Below, piece by piece: positions 45,070-53,256 of a stretch of DNA of 64,000 nucleotides (positions are counted from its first letter, which is position 1; each line of letters begins with the position of its first letter). The notes beneath the pieces were generated by a model. It worked only from the letters and a program-made list of their open reading frames with translations. It ran no database searches and was not told the origin of the DNA. The stretch spans positions 3,658,001 through 3,722,000 of the forward strand of contig CAXXKX010000003.1 in assembly GCA_963676655.2 (NCBI GenBank), written 5' to 3'. The stretch comes from G963676655 sp963676655. Lineage in GTDB: Bacteria; Verrucomicrobiota; Lentisphaeria; Victivallales; Victivallaceae. A program made the position numbers and the translations under genes.

Positions 45070-46518
45070 ATGAAGTTAGTATTGACAAACCTTCTGATCG
45101 TGGCGTACCTTGTGACAGGCATCGGCGCGGTTGTCGACTTTGAAAAGGCGCCCGCAGGCAAGATGCGTGATTACGCCGGTTGGCATGCGTCAAGTTCCAT
45201 TCCCGGAGTGCAAGTAGTGGACACCGGAAACAAATTCTATAATAAAGCCTTGAAGCTGCCGCATGCGGTGAAAGGGGCCATGAGCTGCCTGTACAAATTC
45301 GCTCCGGCGGATTCCGGCACGCTGGAAATAGATTTTGATTTTTGGGCCAATTCATATAAAATTGAACCCCGCATAGCCGTGGCGTTGAAAAATTCCAGTC
45401 TCAAACTTCTGCCATACAAGTCGGCGGTCTGGTTGGGATTGGGCTATAAAAACAAACTTTACTATTTTTCCAGAGGGTGGAACTCGCTTGACGTTTATGA
45501 CCTGAATAAATGGCATCATCTGAAGATCATTGTCCATATCAGCGGTGAACGTGCCGGGACATTTGACGTTAACCTGAACGGCGGGGATTTTGAAGGAATC
45601 GGCCTGAAATGGCGCAATGAACTGGATGTTTCACCCCAAAATCCGCTTGGTCTTTTCTATGTTGGAATCAATCGCAATTCGAAGATCAAGAACGATGAGT
45701 ATTTGCTCATTGATAATTTCCGGATAGCCCGGATTGCCGCTAAAGAACAGAAGCAACCGGTTAAAGCCGCTTTCAACCGAGTCGTCAAAGATTCCTTTGC
45801 CAGCCGGGTTCTCGGAAAAAACAAAAATTACACCGTAATCCTGCCGGAAAACTATGATAAATCAAAGAAATATCCGGTCCTGTATCTTTTTCATGGCCGG
45901 GGGCGCAACGAAAACAGTCTGTCGGATGACCGCAAGGCGCGGACCGCGCTGATGCGGGCGAAATTTATCACGATTCTGCCGGATGGCGATGATAACTGGT
46001 ACATCAACAGTCCGGTTGACCCAAAAAGCCGGTACAATGATTATATCGAAGAACTGATGCGTTTGGTTGAAAAAAAGTATCCGGTCAGCGCCGACCGTAA
46101 GCATCGCGGCTTATCCGGCTGGAGTATGGGCGGTTACGGCTGCACCATGTTTGCCGAGGCGCATCCTGATAAGTTCTCCGCCCTTGCGCCGGTTATCGCG
46201 CTGCTGGATTATCCCCGTGTTGGATTGCCGAAAAAACAGAGTTATCCGGTACAGACCAAATGTTTCGGGCCGGATCAGGCGGTCTGGAAAAAATTCAATC
46301 CGATCAATAATATTACAAAACTTAAAAATATGAAGTTACTGATAATTACCGGCAGGCAATGTTTTACATTGACCATGAACCGGAATTTCGTCGCCAGGCT
46401 GAAACAGGAGCATATTCCGGTACAATATGACGAAGTTGACGGCGGCCACAGTTTTTCAGTTGTAATCGCGGCTTTACCGCGAATCGTTGAATTTATGAAC
46501 CAAACTTTAACAATATAA
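45070..46518 (+). CDS. Secreted esterase with LamG-like N-terminal domain
   Basis: A 482-residue secreted protein. After a signal peptide (MKLVLTNLLIVAYLVTGIGA), residues 25-225 form a LamG-like sandwich. Residues 240-480 are an alpha/beta hydrolase of the esterase D type: oxyanion region LYLFHGRGRNENS, nucleophile GWSMGG (GxSxG), and catalytic His in DGGHSF. Such esterases remove acetyl or feruloyl groups from polysaccharides. The start follows GGGAGAA, five bases after the previous stop. The prepilin genes follow directly. Confidence 0.9.
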   Translation: MKLVLTNLLIVAYLVTGIGAVVDFEKAPAGKMRDYAGWHASSSIPGVQVVDTGNKFYNKALKLPHAVKGAMSCLYKFAPADSGTLEIDFDFWANSYKIEPRIAVALKNSSLKLLPYKSAVWLGLGYKNKLYYFSRGWNSLDVYDLNKWHHLKIIVHISGERAGTFDVNLNGGDFEGIGLKWRNELDVSPQNPLGLFYVGINRNSKIKNDEYLLIDNFRIARIAAKEQKQPVKAAFNRVVKDSFASRVLGKNKNYTVILPENYDKSKKYPVLYLFHGRGRNENSLSDDRKARTALMRAKFITILPDGDDNWYINSPVDPKSRYNDYIEELMRLVEKKYPVSADRKHRGLSGWSMGGYGCTMFAEAHPDKFSALAPVIALLDYPRVGLPKKQSYPVQTKCFGPDQAVWKKFNPINNITKLKNMKLLIITGRQCFTLTMNRNFVARLKQEHIPVQYDEVDGGHSFSVVIAALPRIVEFMNQTLTI

Positions 46519-46529
46519 GGATTAGCAAG

Positions 46530-47264
46530 ATGAAAAAACCATTCACACTGATCGAACTCCTGGTGGTGATAGCGATCATCGCGATTCTCGCCAGCATGCT
46601 GCTTCCGGCTCTTGGCAAGGCGCGTATCAAAGCAAAAACAATTGCGTGCATCAGCAACCTGAAGCAGATCGGTACGGGCGAACATATGTACATGTCCGAT
46701 AACGACGACTATATTCAACTTCCCGCCACTTCAGGCGCGCAGAGCCACTGGTATTTCCAGATATGGGATTACCTGTCGATGTCCAAAAAACTGGAAACTT
46801 ATGAAGAACGCGCGGCTGACGCGCCGTGGAAAGGGACTGCATTATTTTGTCCCGGATTCAAAAATTTTACTTATACCGCAGCCGGAAAATATCCTTACGG
46901 CATGAACGGTCGTTTTCAGCCGTCCTGGGCAACCGGTTCATGGAACGGAAAATATGATTATACCAAGCTGGTTCGAATCGGCGTTCCGGGGGCGACGTCG
47001 CTGGTTGCCGACCAGCCTTGCCAGTTTGCGATGAATCGCGGGGGGATGGCGGTAATGTACTCGCCGACGGTAATTGACCGCTATTGTTCCAGTCTGCTTT
47101 ATCTGTTCACTAATGCCACCTATGGTCCGAAAGCCAAAGAGCGACACGGCGGACAATTTATCAATGTTCTTTTCATTTCCGGGCACGCAAAATCATTGAG
47201 CGCCCAGGAAAATACTTCGTTGGGTACTTATACTACCACTTTCTGGGATGGTAAGAAACGTTAA
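46530..47264 (+). CDS. Prepilin-type N-terminal cleavage/methylation protein
   Basis: A 244-residue pseudopilin-like protein starting MKKPFTLIELLVVIAIIAI, with the same spine as its neighbours. The C-terminal motif is FISGHAKSL: the usual Asp of DGH is Ser, and the gap from the His is ten residues, so this copy is divergent. It follows the esterase by 11 bases with AAGGA and is followed by a second prepilin gene after 34 bases. Two adjacent copies with dissimilar tails suggest different binding roles. Confidence 0.9.
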   Translation: MKKPFTLIELLVVIAIIAILASMLLPALGKARIKAKTIACISNLKQIGTGEHMYMSDNDDYIQLPATSGAQSHWYFQIWDYLSMSKKLETYEERAADAPWKGTALFCPGFKNFTYTAAGKYPYGMNGRFQPSWATGSWNGKYDYTKLVRIGVPGATSLVADQPCQFAMNRGGMAVMYSPTVIDRYCSSLLYLFTNATYGPKAKERHGGQFINVLFISGHAKSLSAQENTSLGTYTTTFWDGKKR

Positions 47265-47298
47265 TCAACCTTATAACATATATGGAAGGAATCGACAA

Positions 47299-48033
47299 AT
47301 GAAAAAGCATTTCACTTTAATCGAACTCCTGGTGGTGATAGCGATCATCGCCATCCTCGCCAGCATGCTGCTGCCGGCCCTTGGTAAGGCGCGTGATAAA
47401 GCTAAATCAATCGGCTGTGTCAACAACCTGAAGCAGCTTGGCACCGCCAATGCCCTTTATTCCGACGACTATGACGGCCGTATTATGAAGTGCCGTATTT
47501 CCGGAGTAAGCGGGACTGTCTGGTTCTATAAAATCTGGCCTTACATCGGTCAGCGCGGCGATATGATCCCAACCGAAATTGAACCGTTGTGGCCCTGGAA
47601 AGGTACTGCGTTATATTGTCCCGCCCTCAAATTTCCCAGCGGTCACCCCGATGGCGCTCGCTCTTTCAGCTATGCACAGAATGATTATATGCACGCCTAT
47701 CCTGAAAATAAGAATATCCAGAAAAAACTGGTGCAGATCCCGAAACCCGGAAAATGCGCGTTTATGATGGATACCTCGGCCGACGCTTATCTGGCCGGCC
47801 GCGGTTACATTTCCGCGTTACTTAACGATCAGCAGTTGGCCCAGGCCGGGGTATCAAATCTGCTCAGTAACTCGTGGGTTGTCAATTATCGTGAAATGCG
47901 TCATAATAACGGCGCCAACATAAATATTCTCTATCTGGACGGACATGCGACAACCGTGAGCGGACCTGAAATGGCCCTCGATAATTACAGCGGAACGAAT
48001 AAACGGAATCTGTTCTGGCAGGGCAAGGACTGA
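47299..48033 (+). CDS. Prepilin-type N-terminal cleavage/methylation protein
   Basis: A 244-residue pseudopilin-like protein (MKKHFTLIELLVVIAIIAI) with C-terminal YLDGHATTVS. The ATG at 47299 has GGAAGGA upstream; an upstream ATG at 47248 would overlap the previous gene and add residues before the basic leader, so it is rejected. The N-terminal 45 residues are almost identical to those of the preceding gene, including many nucleotides, while the rest differs. It is followed by the repeat-rich gap 48034-48271. Confidence 0.92.
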   Translation: MKKHFTLIELLVVIAIIAILASMLLPALGKARDKAKSIGCVNNLKQLGTANALYSDDYDGRIMKCRISGVSGTVWFYKIWPYIGQRGDMIPTEIEPLWPWKGTALYCPALKFPSGHPDGARSFSYAQNDYMHAYPENKNIQKKLVQIPKPGKCAFMMDTSADAYLAGRGYISALLNDQQLAQAGVSNLLSNSWVVNYREMRHNNGANINILYLDGHATTVSGPEMALDNYSGTNKRNLFWQGKD

Positions 48034-48271
48034 TTACCGCTTAAAGAGCGGCTTCGCCGCAAGGCTTAAAGCTGAAGGAATAAAGATAAAAAACTTTAGA
48101 GCTTAGAGTTGAAGGAATAAAGAAAGAGGCATTTACCTTAATCTTTGCGGCACAGCCGCACCTTAAGCCTTAAGCTGAGCCGAAGGCGGATGAAAGCTTA
48201 AAGAGCGGCTTCGCCGCAAGGCTTAAAGCTGAAAGATTAAAGTTGAAAGTTGAAAGTTGAAAGCATAAAAA
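48034..48271. repeat. Repeat-rich spacer with 38-bp direct repeats and hairpins
   Basis: A 38-base sequence occurs identically at 48039-48076 and 48196-48233. Each copy holds the hairpin GCGGCttcGCCGC. A related hairpin, GCGGCacaGCCGC, lies at 48147-48159. Shorter TTGAAGGAATAAAGA repeats and a GTTGAAA triplet (about 48242-48262) fill the gap and reach the start of the next gene. This is consistent with an interspersed repetitive element. Confidence 0.7.
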
Positions 48272-50431
48272 ATGCATTTATCGTCAGTGAAATTTCTAAT
48301 ATTGTCAATAACGGCAGTGATCGCCGGCAGGATGGTTGCGGCTCCGGTTTCTGAGAGCGAATATATGAAACTGAGAGAACAGGCGCTTAACCGTGGGCGT
48401 GAAGTGATTTTTAATAACGACGGTTGTGACGCTTATCTCTATCCGAGAAACAAGCTGCCGTTTACAATTGAAAAATTCCTGCAGTTGCGGACAGTACCGT
48501 TGAAAAAATCCCATGTTAAAACTATTTCATATTGCACCCTGAGTTCTTCTTTTGGTCAATTCACCCATGCGACCAAAGTTGGGGAACATCTGCTTAATAC
48601 TCACAAGCGCAAAGGCAGAATTAATGTTACGCCGTTGTTTGCAAAACTTGGAACCGATCCGCTTAGAGAAGTGATCAAGTGGGCCCATGCCAATGGCATC
48701 GAGGTATTCTGGAGCAACCGGGTCAATGATACTCATGACAGCGGACATCGCCCTGATAAGCCGTATGAACGCTGGTCGAAGTTGAAGCAGGCTCATCCCG
48801 AATGGCTGATGGGTAAACCCGGCGAACCCATGGCTGCCGGTCGCTGGAGCGCGGTCGATTTTACCCACAAACAAATTCGTGATCTGGAACTTAATTATGT
48901 GACTGAAGTTTGCGAGAATTACGATGTTGACGGAGTGGAACTTGATTTCTTTCGCCACCTTTATTTGTTTAAAAGCGTCGTCAAAGGCGGCGTCGCGTCA
49001 GATTCGGAACGTGCCATGTTGACAGACATGCTGCGCCGGATACGCCGGATGACCGAACGGGTCGGCATGCAAAAGGGCAGAGCGATTCTGTTGGCGGTCC
49101 GGATACCGGATTCGGTCGGCTATTGTCATGATCTTGGTATTGACCTGGAACAATGGCTTAAAGATGGGTTGGTGGATATTATTATCGGCAGCGGTTATTT
49201 CCGGCTGAATCAATGGAAGTACCTGGTTGATCTCGGCCATAAATACCAGGTCAAGGTTTATGCCGGATTGAGTGAACCCCGGGTGAGTAATGAGCATAAG
49301 GATTTGAAGCGCAATGACCGGTTGGTTTACCGGGGCAGGGCGGCTCAGGCGCTACAGGAGGGGGTAGACGGTATTTATCTGTTCAACCAGTTTTCCGTTA
49401 CCAGTCCTAAAATGAGTTATTTACGTGAAATCGGCAAATCGGAAATCCTGAAAAAGAAGAACAAACTTTATTTCTTTACGTCCAGAGACGGCAATCCTGC
49501 GAGAGATCTGAAAAACGGAAAAAAATATCAGCAGCGCCTGATCCTGACACCGGCTAATCCGGTGCCATTGTCCGGCAAACCATTCAACGGCACGCTTATC
49601 GTCGGTCAAGAAGAAAAAGACGCGAAGGCGGAATTATTGCTCTATACCTCATCTGTCGAACCGGAACAACTAAAAGTGACCTTGAACCGGGTGCCGCTTA
49701 ACTTGAGCAATACTAAAAACGGGCTGACCGTTTTTGCTATCCCGGCCGGTACGGTTAAAGTCGGAGCGAATATCATCGAAGTAAAGGCTGGTGACGCGGG
49801 TGAAAGTACTAAAACACTGATGACCGGTGATAAAAAATTAACCGGGAAAAATCAGGGTTTGTGGCGGAGGTTGTTTGGCGGAAAACCAAGAGTGGAAGAA
49901 ATTGTTGACGGCAGTTATCTGCTTGGTGACCTCGGCGGCGGAACAAATATTTACAATCTGGTCTACCCGTGGCAGGCTTCACCGCGAACGAGAAATATTC
50001 TGGCGTTTCAGGCAAAAGTTAAATTATCCGATACGCCGGAAGCCGTTTGTGTCAGATTTTCCAACGGGAAATATGCTGAATATCTTTTACTGGAAAAAGA
50101 CCGCGTCGGCCTGAAATACGCCAACGCCGTCCGTAAATTCAAGACGACCGACCGCTTTCACCAGTACAAGCTTGATCTGGATAAGAACCGGATCAAGGTG
50201 TACGCGGACGGTAAATTGATTTTGACATCCACCATGAATACTTCCTGCCGGTGCGACGCTAAAATCTTTGCCTTGGCCGGTTACAAAACCGATTACATGT
50301 CCAAAAACAGTATTGTCATAGGTTCCATGAGCGGCCCCGGAAAGGGCGAAGCATTCTGGAAAGATATTCAATTGACGTCGGCAAACCCGCTTTTACTGGA
50401 TGCCGCGTTGCTGATAAAACACGAAAATTAA
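48272..50431 (+). CDS. Secreted family-10-like glycosidase with C-terminal LamG-like domain
   Basis: A 719-residue protein with a signal peptide (MHLSSVKFLILSITAVIAGRM). Residues about 75-400 resemble GHL10-type putative glycosidases (HANGIEVFWSNRVNDTHDSG, YDVDGVELDFFRHL, DIIIGSGYFRLN); the acidic DVDGVELDF strand is the likely catalytic site. Residues 440-520 form a beta domain; residues 540-710 a LamG-like sandwich. There is no good ribosome site: the GTTGAAA tandem repeat lies directly upstream, so its translation may be weak or depend on coupling. It is third in the plus-strand series of related secreted proteins. Confidence 0.82.
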   Translation: MHLSSVKFLILSITAVIAGRMVAAPVSESEYMKLREQALNRGREVIFNNDGCDAYLYPRNKLPFTIEKFLQLRTVPLKKSHVKTISYCTLSSSFGQFTHATKVGEHLLNTHKRKGRINVTPLFAKLGTDPLREVIKWAHANGIEVFWSNRVNDTHDSGHRPDKPYERWSKLKQAHPEWLMGKPGEPMAAGRWSAVDFTHKQIRDLELNYVTEVCENYDVDGVELDFFRHLYLFKSVVKGGVASDSERAMLTDMLRRIRRMTERVGMQKGRAILLAVRIPDSVGYCHDLGIDLEQWLKDGLVDIIIGSGYFRLNQWKYLVDLGHKYQVKVYAGLSEPRVSNEHKDLKRNDRLVYRGRAAQALQEGVDGIYLFNQFSVTSPKMSYLREIGKSEILKKKNKLYFFTSRDGNPARDLKNGKKYQQRLILTPANPVPLSGKPFNGTLIVGQEEKDAKAELLLYTSSVEPEQLKVTLNRVPLNLSNTKNGLTVFAIPAGTVKVGANIIEVKAGDAGESTKTLMTGDKKLTGKNQGLWRRLFGGKPRVEEIVDGSYLLGDLGGGTNIYNLVYPWQASPRTRNILAFQAKVKLSDTPEAVCVRFSNGKYAEYLLLEKDRVGLKYANAVRKFKTTDRFHQYKLDLDKNRIKVYADGKLILTSTMNTSCRCDAKIFALAGYKTDYMSKNSIVIGSMSGPGKGEAFWKDIQLTSANPLLLDAALLIKHEN

Positions 50432-50443
50432 TAGGAGAATAAA

Positions 50444-51223
50444 ATGCGTAAAAGTAAAACGCTTCAGAAACTTCGTTCCGGTGAACCGGTTTTCTGCCTT
50501 AAAAGCATATATGCCGAACCCGACATCGTCGAGATGATGGGGTATATGGGAACTGATGTGGTCTGGATCTGCAATGAACACATCGGAATAGACCCGGAAA
50601 AACTGAAAAACGTGATCCGGGCCGGTCGGGCCGGAGATATCGACGTCATGGTCCGACGTGCTTTCGGCAATTATGACGACTTGATCCAACCCCTGGAAAT
50701 GGGTGCGGCCGGATTGATGATCCCGCATTGCATGAATGCGGCAATGGTCCAGTCAATCGTTCATCAAACCCGCTTTCATCCGCTTGGCCAGCGTGGCGTG
50801 GACGGGGTCGGCGGCGACAGCCGTTTCGGCACCGTGACCGGTGAAGAATACACCTCCGGAGCCAATAATGAAACTTTTATCATGGTGCAGATTGAAGACG
50901 CCGAAGCTGTAGATGAAATTGAAGCGATTGCCACAGTTCCGGGCATTGATATTATTTTTATAGGTCCAGCCGATCTAAGTCAAAGCCTGGGCTGCCCCGG
51001 TGATTTCAGAAACGGCAAGATCCGTGACGCCATCAAGCGTACCGTGGCCGCTTGTGAGGCAGAAGGCAAATGGTGCGGCACCAGCGGTCTCGACCTTGAA
51101 TATATGCGCGAGTTGCTGGATGTCGGCGTCAGATTCCTTACTGTTACCAGCGATTTCGGGATGATCAGAAAAGGTGTCGCGAGTGCGCTGGAACAATGCG
51201 CTCAATTAGTTGCGAAGAAGTGA
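50444..51223 (+). CDS. HpcH/HpaI-family aldolase
   Basis: A 259-residue class II aldolase. Family positions are visible: His in WICNEHIGID, Arg in MVRRAFGN, GQRGVDG, metal ligands Glu in MVQIEDAEAV and Asp in FIGPADLS. These enzymes split 2-keto-3-deoxy sugar acids into pyruvate or lactaldehyde-type products, as in the rhamnonate and fuconate pathways. It would suit the dehydratase at 18200-19450 even though they lie 30 kb apart. The start follows AGGAGAATAAA. The stop codon is directly followed by the tandem heptamer repeat. Confidence 0.92.
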   Translation: MRKSKTLQKLRSGEPVFCLKSIYAEPDIVEMMGYMGTDVVWICNEHIGIDPEKLKNVIRAGRAGDIDVMVRRAFGNYDDLIQPLEMGAAGLMIPHCMNAAMVQSIVHQTRFHPLGQRGVDGVGGDSRFGTVTGEEYTSGANNETFIMVQIEDAEAVDEIEAIATVPGIDIIFIGPADLSQSLGCPGDFRNGKIRDAIKRTVAACEAEGKWCGTSGLDLEYMRELLDVGVRFLTVTSDFGMIRKGVASALEQCAQLVAKK

Positions 51224-51342
51224 TGAGTGGTGAGAGGGGAGTGGGGAGTGATGAGTGATGAGTGATGAGTGGTGAGTGATGAGTGGTGAGTGATGAGTGA
51301 AGAGTGATGAGTGATGAGTGATGAGTTGCGAGTTGCGAGTGG
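51222..51342. repeat. Tandem heptamer repeat (GATGAGT-type)
   Basis: About 17 imperfect copies of a seven-base unit, GATGAGT with GGTGAGT and GAAGAGT variants, begin at the aldolase stop codon. Read on the other strand this gives a Thr-His-His-Ser-Ser-type periodic frame (51202-51462) that I regard as spurious. Such arrays are hypervariable and may slip. Confidence 0.85.
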
Positions 51343-51659
51343 TGTTTGGCTGATATAGCGCTGAAAGCGCGGCATATAACAGCAGCCCGGGGTGATTGAG
51401 TGAAGCGATTGAACCCCGGGAGGAAGAATAATAATTTTTATAGCGCTGAAAGTGCGGCACATAAAAAAGCTGAAAATTCCTTTTGGGGTGACTATTCGTG
51501 CTTTCAGGCGTTAGTAAGCATTGTTGCATAAATAAATATATTAATTAATCGCGGTCTCTAATCTCAAATCGAAGCATGTAAAACAATATAAAAATATGCA
51601 TGACCGCATATTTGCATTTTGCATAACTCAATAAACAAAAAAAACGGAGAATTTGACAA
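51224..51659. other. Repeat-rich intergenic region, 436 bases
   Basis: The gap holds the heptamer array and the palindromic element, then about 195 bases (51465-51659) of AT-rich sequence leading to the NeuB-like gene. No promoter was recognised with confidence, and no gene is supported. Confidence 0.7.
51354..51464. repeat. Palindromic repeat element (REP/MITE-like)
   Basis: Two 26-base direct repeats (51354-51379 and 51439-51464) match at 24 of 26 positions. The first contains a GCGCTgaaAGCGC hairpin; in the second one base of the stem differs. Between them an 8-base stem CCCGGGGT / ACCCCGGG (51386-51393 and 51413-51420) closes a 19-base loop. This symmetric layout is typical of an interspersed palindromic unit. 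No transposase is nearby. Confidence 0.75.
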
Positions 51660-52799
51660 ATGAAGTTACCGCAGGTAATACAGGTGGGAAATCGTAAAAT
51701 CGGACCTGGACAACCAATATTTTTAACGGCTGAGATCGGGATTTCGCATTCCGGCAGTTTTGAGAACGCCAAACGGATGATCATCGACGCGGCCAACGCC
51801 GGCTGCGACGGGGTCGATATGTTTATCGGCGACAGCAACGGATTTTATTTTGCGCCGTTTGCCCCGGACAAAGATACGCGGAAGGTCTGGGATGAACAGT
51901 CTTTCTCCACGGAACAGTGGCGTGAGTTGATGCAGCTGGCTGCGGAGAATGACATTATTCTCTATGCCACTCCGCTGGATTTGATCAGTTTGGAAAAAGC
52001 GGCCGAACTGGGCGTTCCGATGATCAATATCAATTCCGACGACGTGACCAATCTGCGTTTGCTCAAGGCAGCGGCTAAACTCGGTATTCCAATTACCATG
52101 CATGACATCGGCGCGTCTTTGTCTGAAGTCGAAACTGCGGTAATGACCCTGGTTCAAAACGGCGCTACCGAACTGATTCTGCTCCATTCGACCCAGGAAG
52201 CGGGCGAGGAGCACGTTTTATATGGTGCGGCCAATCTCCGCGTCATGGATACCTACCGCAGCGCTTTCGGTAATCTTGGGGTGAACGTCGGTTGTGTCGA
52301 ACACACGACCAGTGATTTCCTGATTTATGCCGTGGCCGCCCTGGAACCGGTCCTGATATCCAAACATATCCAGGTGGCGGACAGCGGCAACGAACACGAC
52401 CCGCATATTTCCGTTGATTCCAACGCTATGGGGGGAATGGTCAAAAAAGTCCGTTACGTGGAAATGGCCCTTGGCTGCGGTCACAACCAGAAAGTGACGA
52501 CAATGGCCGACAACAATACCAAAGCGACAACCCGGAACAAAGTTCTGGTTGCCGACCGTCCCATTCCGGTTGGGAAAATTATCGAGGAAGCGGATGTAGC
52601 GGCAAAACGTCCTGGCCGACTTGGCGGCTTGCATCCGGCCCAGGCCAGACTGCTTATCGGAACCACCGCGACAAAAGACATAGCGGAAAACACTTTGCTG
52701 GACTTGAACATGTTTACCGGTTTCCCGGAACCGGAATATCGTTTTCCGGACACTGATGCCTTTATTGTCGATTGTACCGACAACATTCAGGGCGCTTAA
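51660..52799 (+). CDS. NeuB-family sugar acid synthase with SAF domain
   Basis: A 379-residue protein like N-acetylneuraminate/pseudaminate synthases, which join phosphoenolpyruvate to an amino sugar. Motifs: AEIGISHSG (near 24-32), LLHSTQ, VEHTT and EHDPHISVD, with a C-terminal SAF/antifreeze-like domain (about 300-379). The expected EKH motif reads SKH and the loop TMHDIGAS replaces the usual form, so substrate and activity are uncertain. The start has CGGAG ten bases upstream. No other sialic-acid biosynthesis gene is nearby; a role in sugar degradation or surface glycans cannot be resolved. Confidence 0.83.
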   Translation: MKLPQVIQVGNRKIGPGQPIFLTAEIGISHSGSFENAKRMIIDAANAGCDGVDMFIGDSNGFYFAPFAPDKDTRKVWDEQSFSTEQWRELMQLAAENDIILYATPLDLISLEKAAELGVPMININSDDVTNLRLLKAAAKLGIPITMHDIGASLSEVETAVMTLVQNGATELILLHSTQEAGEEHVLYGAANLRVMDTYRSAFGNLGVNVGCVEHTTSDFLIYAVAALEPVLISKHIQVADSGNEHDPHISVDSNAMGGMVKKVRYVEMALGCGHNQKVTTMADNNTKATTRNKVLVADRPIPVGKIIEEADVAAKRPGRLGGLHPAQARLLIGTTATKDIAENTLLDLNMFTGFPEPEYRFPDTDAFIVDCTDNIQGA

Positions 52800-52820
52800 A
52801 TTAAAAGACAACCTGCCGAT

Positions 52821-52848
52821 TTGACAAATTATTTTCTGTGGATATATT
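52821..52848 (+). promoter_or_regulatory. Promoter of the small membrane protein gene
   Basis: TTGACA (52821-52826) and TATATT (52843-52848) are separated by 16 bases. TTTGACAAAT around the -35 box pairs with ATTTGTCAAA at 52871-52880, an inverted repeat that brackets the start of transcription. Confidence 0.55.
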
Positions 52849-52894
52849 TGAGTATCTATAGAAATAAGGGATTTGTCAAAGAGGAGGTATTGTC

Positions 52895-53110
52895 GTGAAT
52901 ACTTTTGCTGATTTACTATCCGGCATCCTGGGAGTAATTTTATTTTTTATTTGGGTTGTTATGCCGATTATAGTTTTCTGCATAATGGAGTCCACTAAAA
53001 AGACAAGTAAATTACTTGAAGATGTCAATCGAAATATTACCGGGCTTAGAACTATTCAGGAAGCAAACCACAAGCTGTTAAAAAAGCTGGCTGATAAAAG
53101 TTTGGATTGA
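52895..53110 (+). CDS. Small single-span membrane protein with coiled coil
   Basis: A 71-residue protein of unknown function. It starts with GTG at 52895, with a strong GAGGAGG seven bases upstream. Residues about 10-31 form a hydrophobic segment (ILGVILFFIWVVMPIIVFCI); residues 33-68 look like an amphipathic helix or coiled coil rich in Lys, Leu and Asn (LLEDVNRNITGLRTIQ). The own promoter and good ribosome site argue that it is real. It may be a signalling or assembly helper, but there is no direct evidence. Confidence 0.7.
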   Translation: MNTFADLLSGILGVILFFIWVVMPIIVFCIMESTKKTSKLLEDVNRNITGLRTIQEANHKLLKKLADKSLD

Positions 53111-53256
53111 TTTATTAAGTGATATACATAAATGGGGACACCAGCCCATAAAGTATATATAAACTCTCCAAGTGACGATCATAAATCAGTGAGTGAAAAT
53201 AATCATAACTTGCTTTTTGAAAATTATATAACAGACAGGCAATGGTCCGGTTCTGT

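Noticed and set aside
51202..51462. Reading frame of His-, Ser- and Thr-rich periodic protein on the minus strand
   Set aside because: It is the translation of the heptamer DNA repeat and has no ribosome site; periodic composition is explained by the repeat.
51515..51540. CATTGTTGCATAAA-like sequence resembling an insertion sequence end
   Set aside because: Single short match with no partner end, no target duplication and no transposase.
3430..53160. Similar TGGGGAC...AGCCC strings at about 3431 and 53143
   Set aside because: Only short blocks match and the spacing differs; not convincing as a repeat family.
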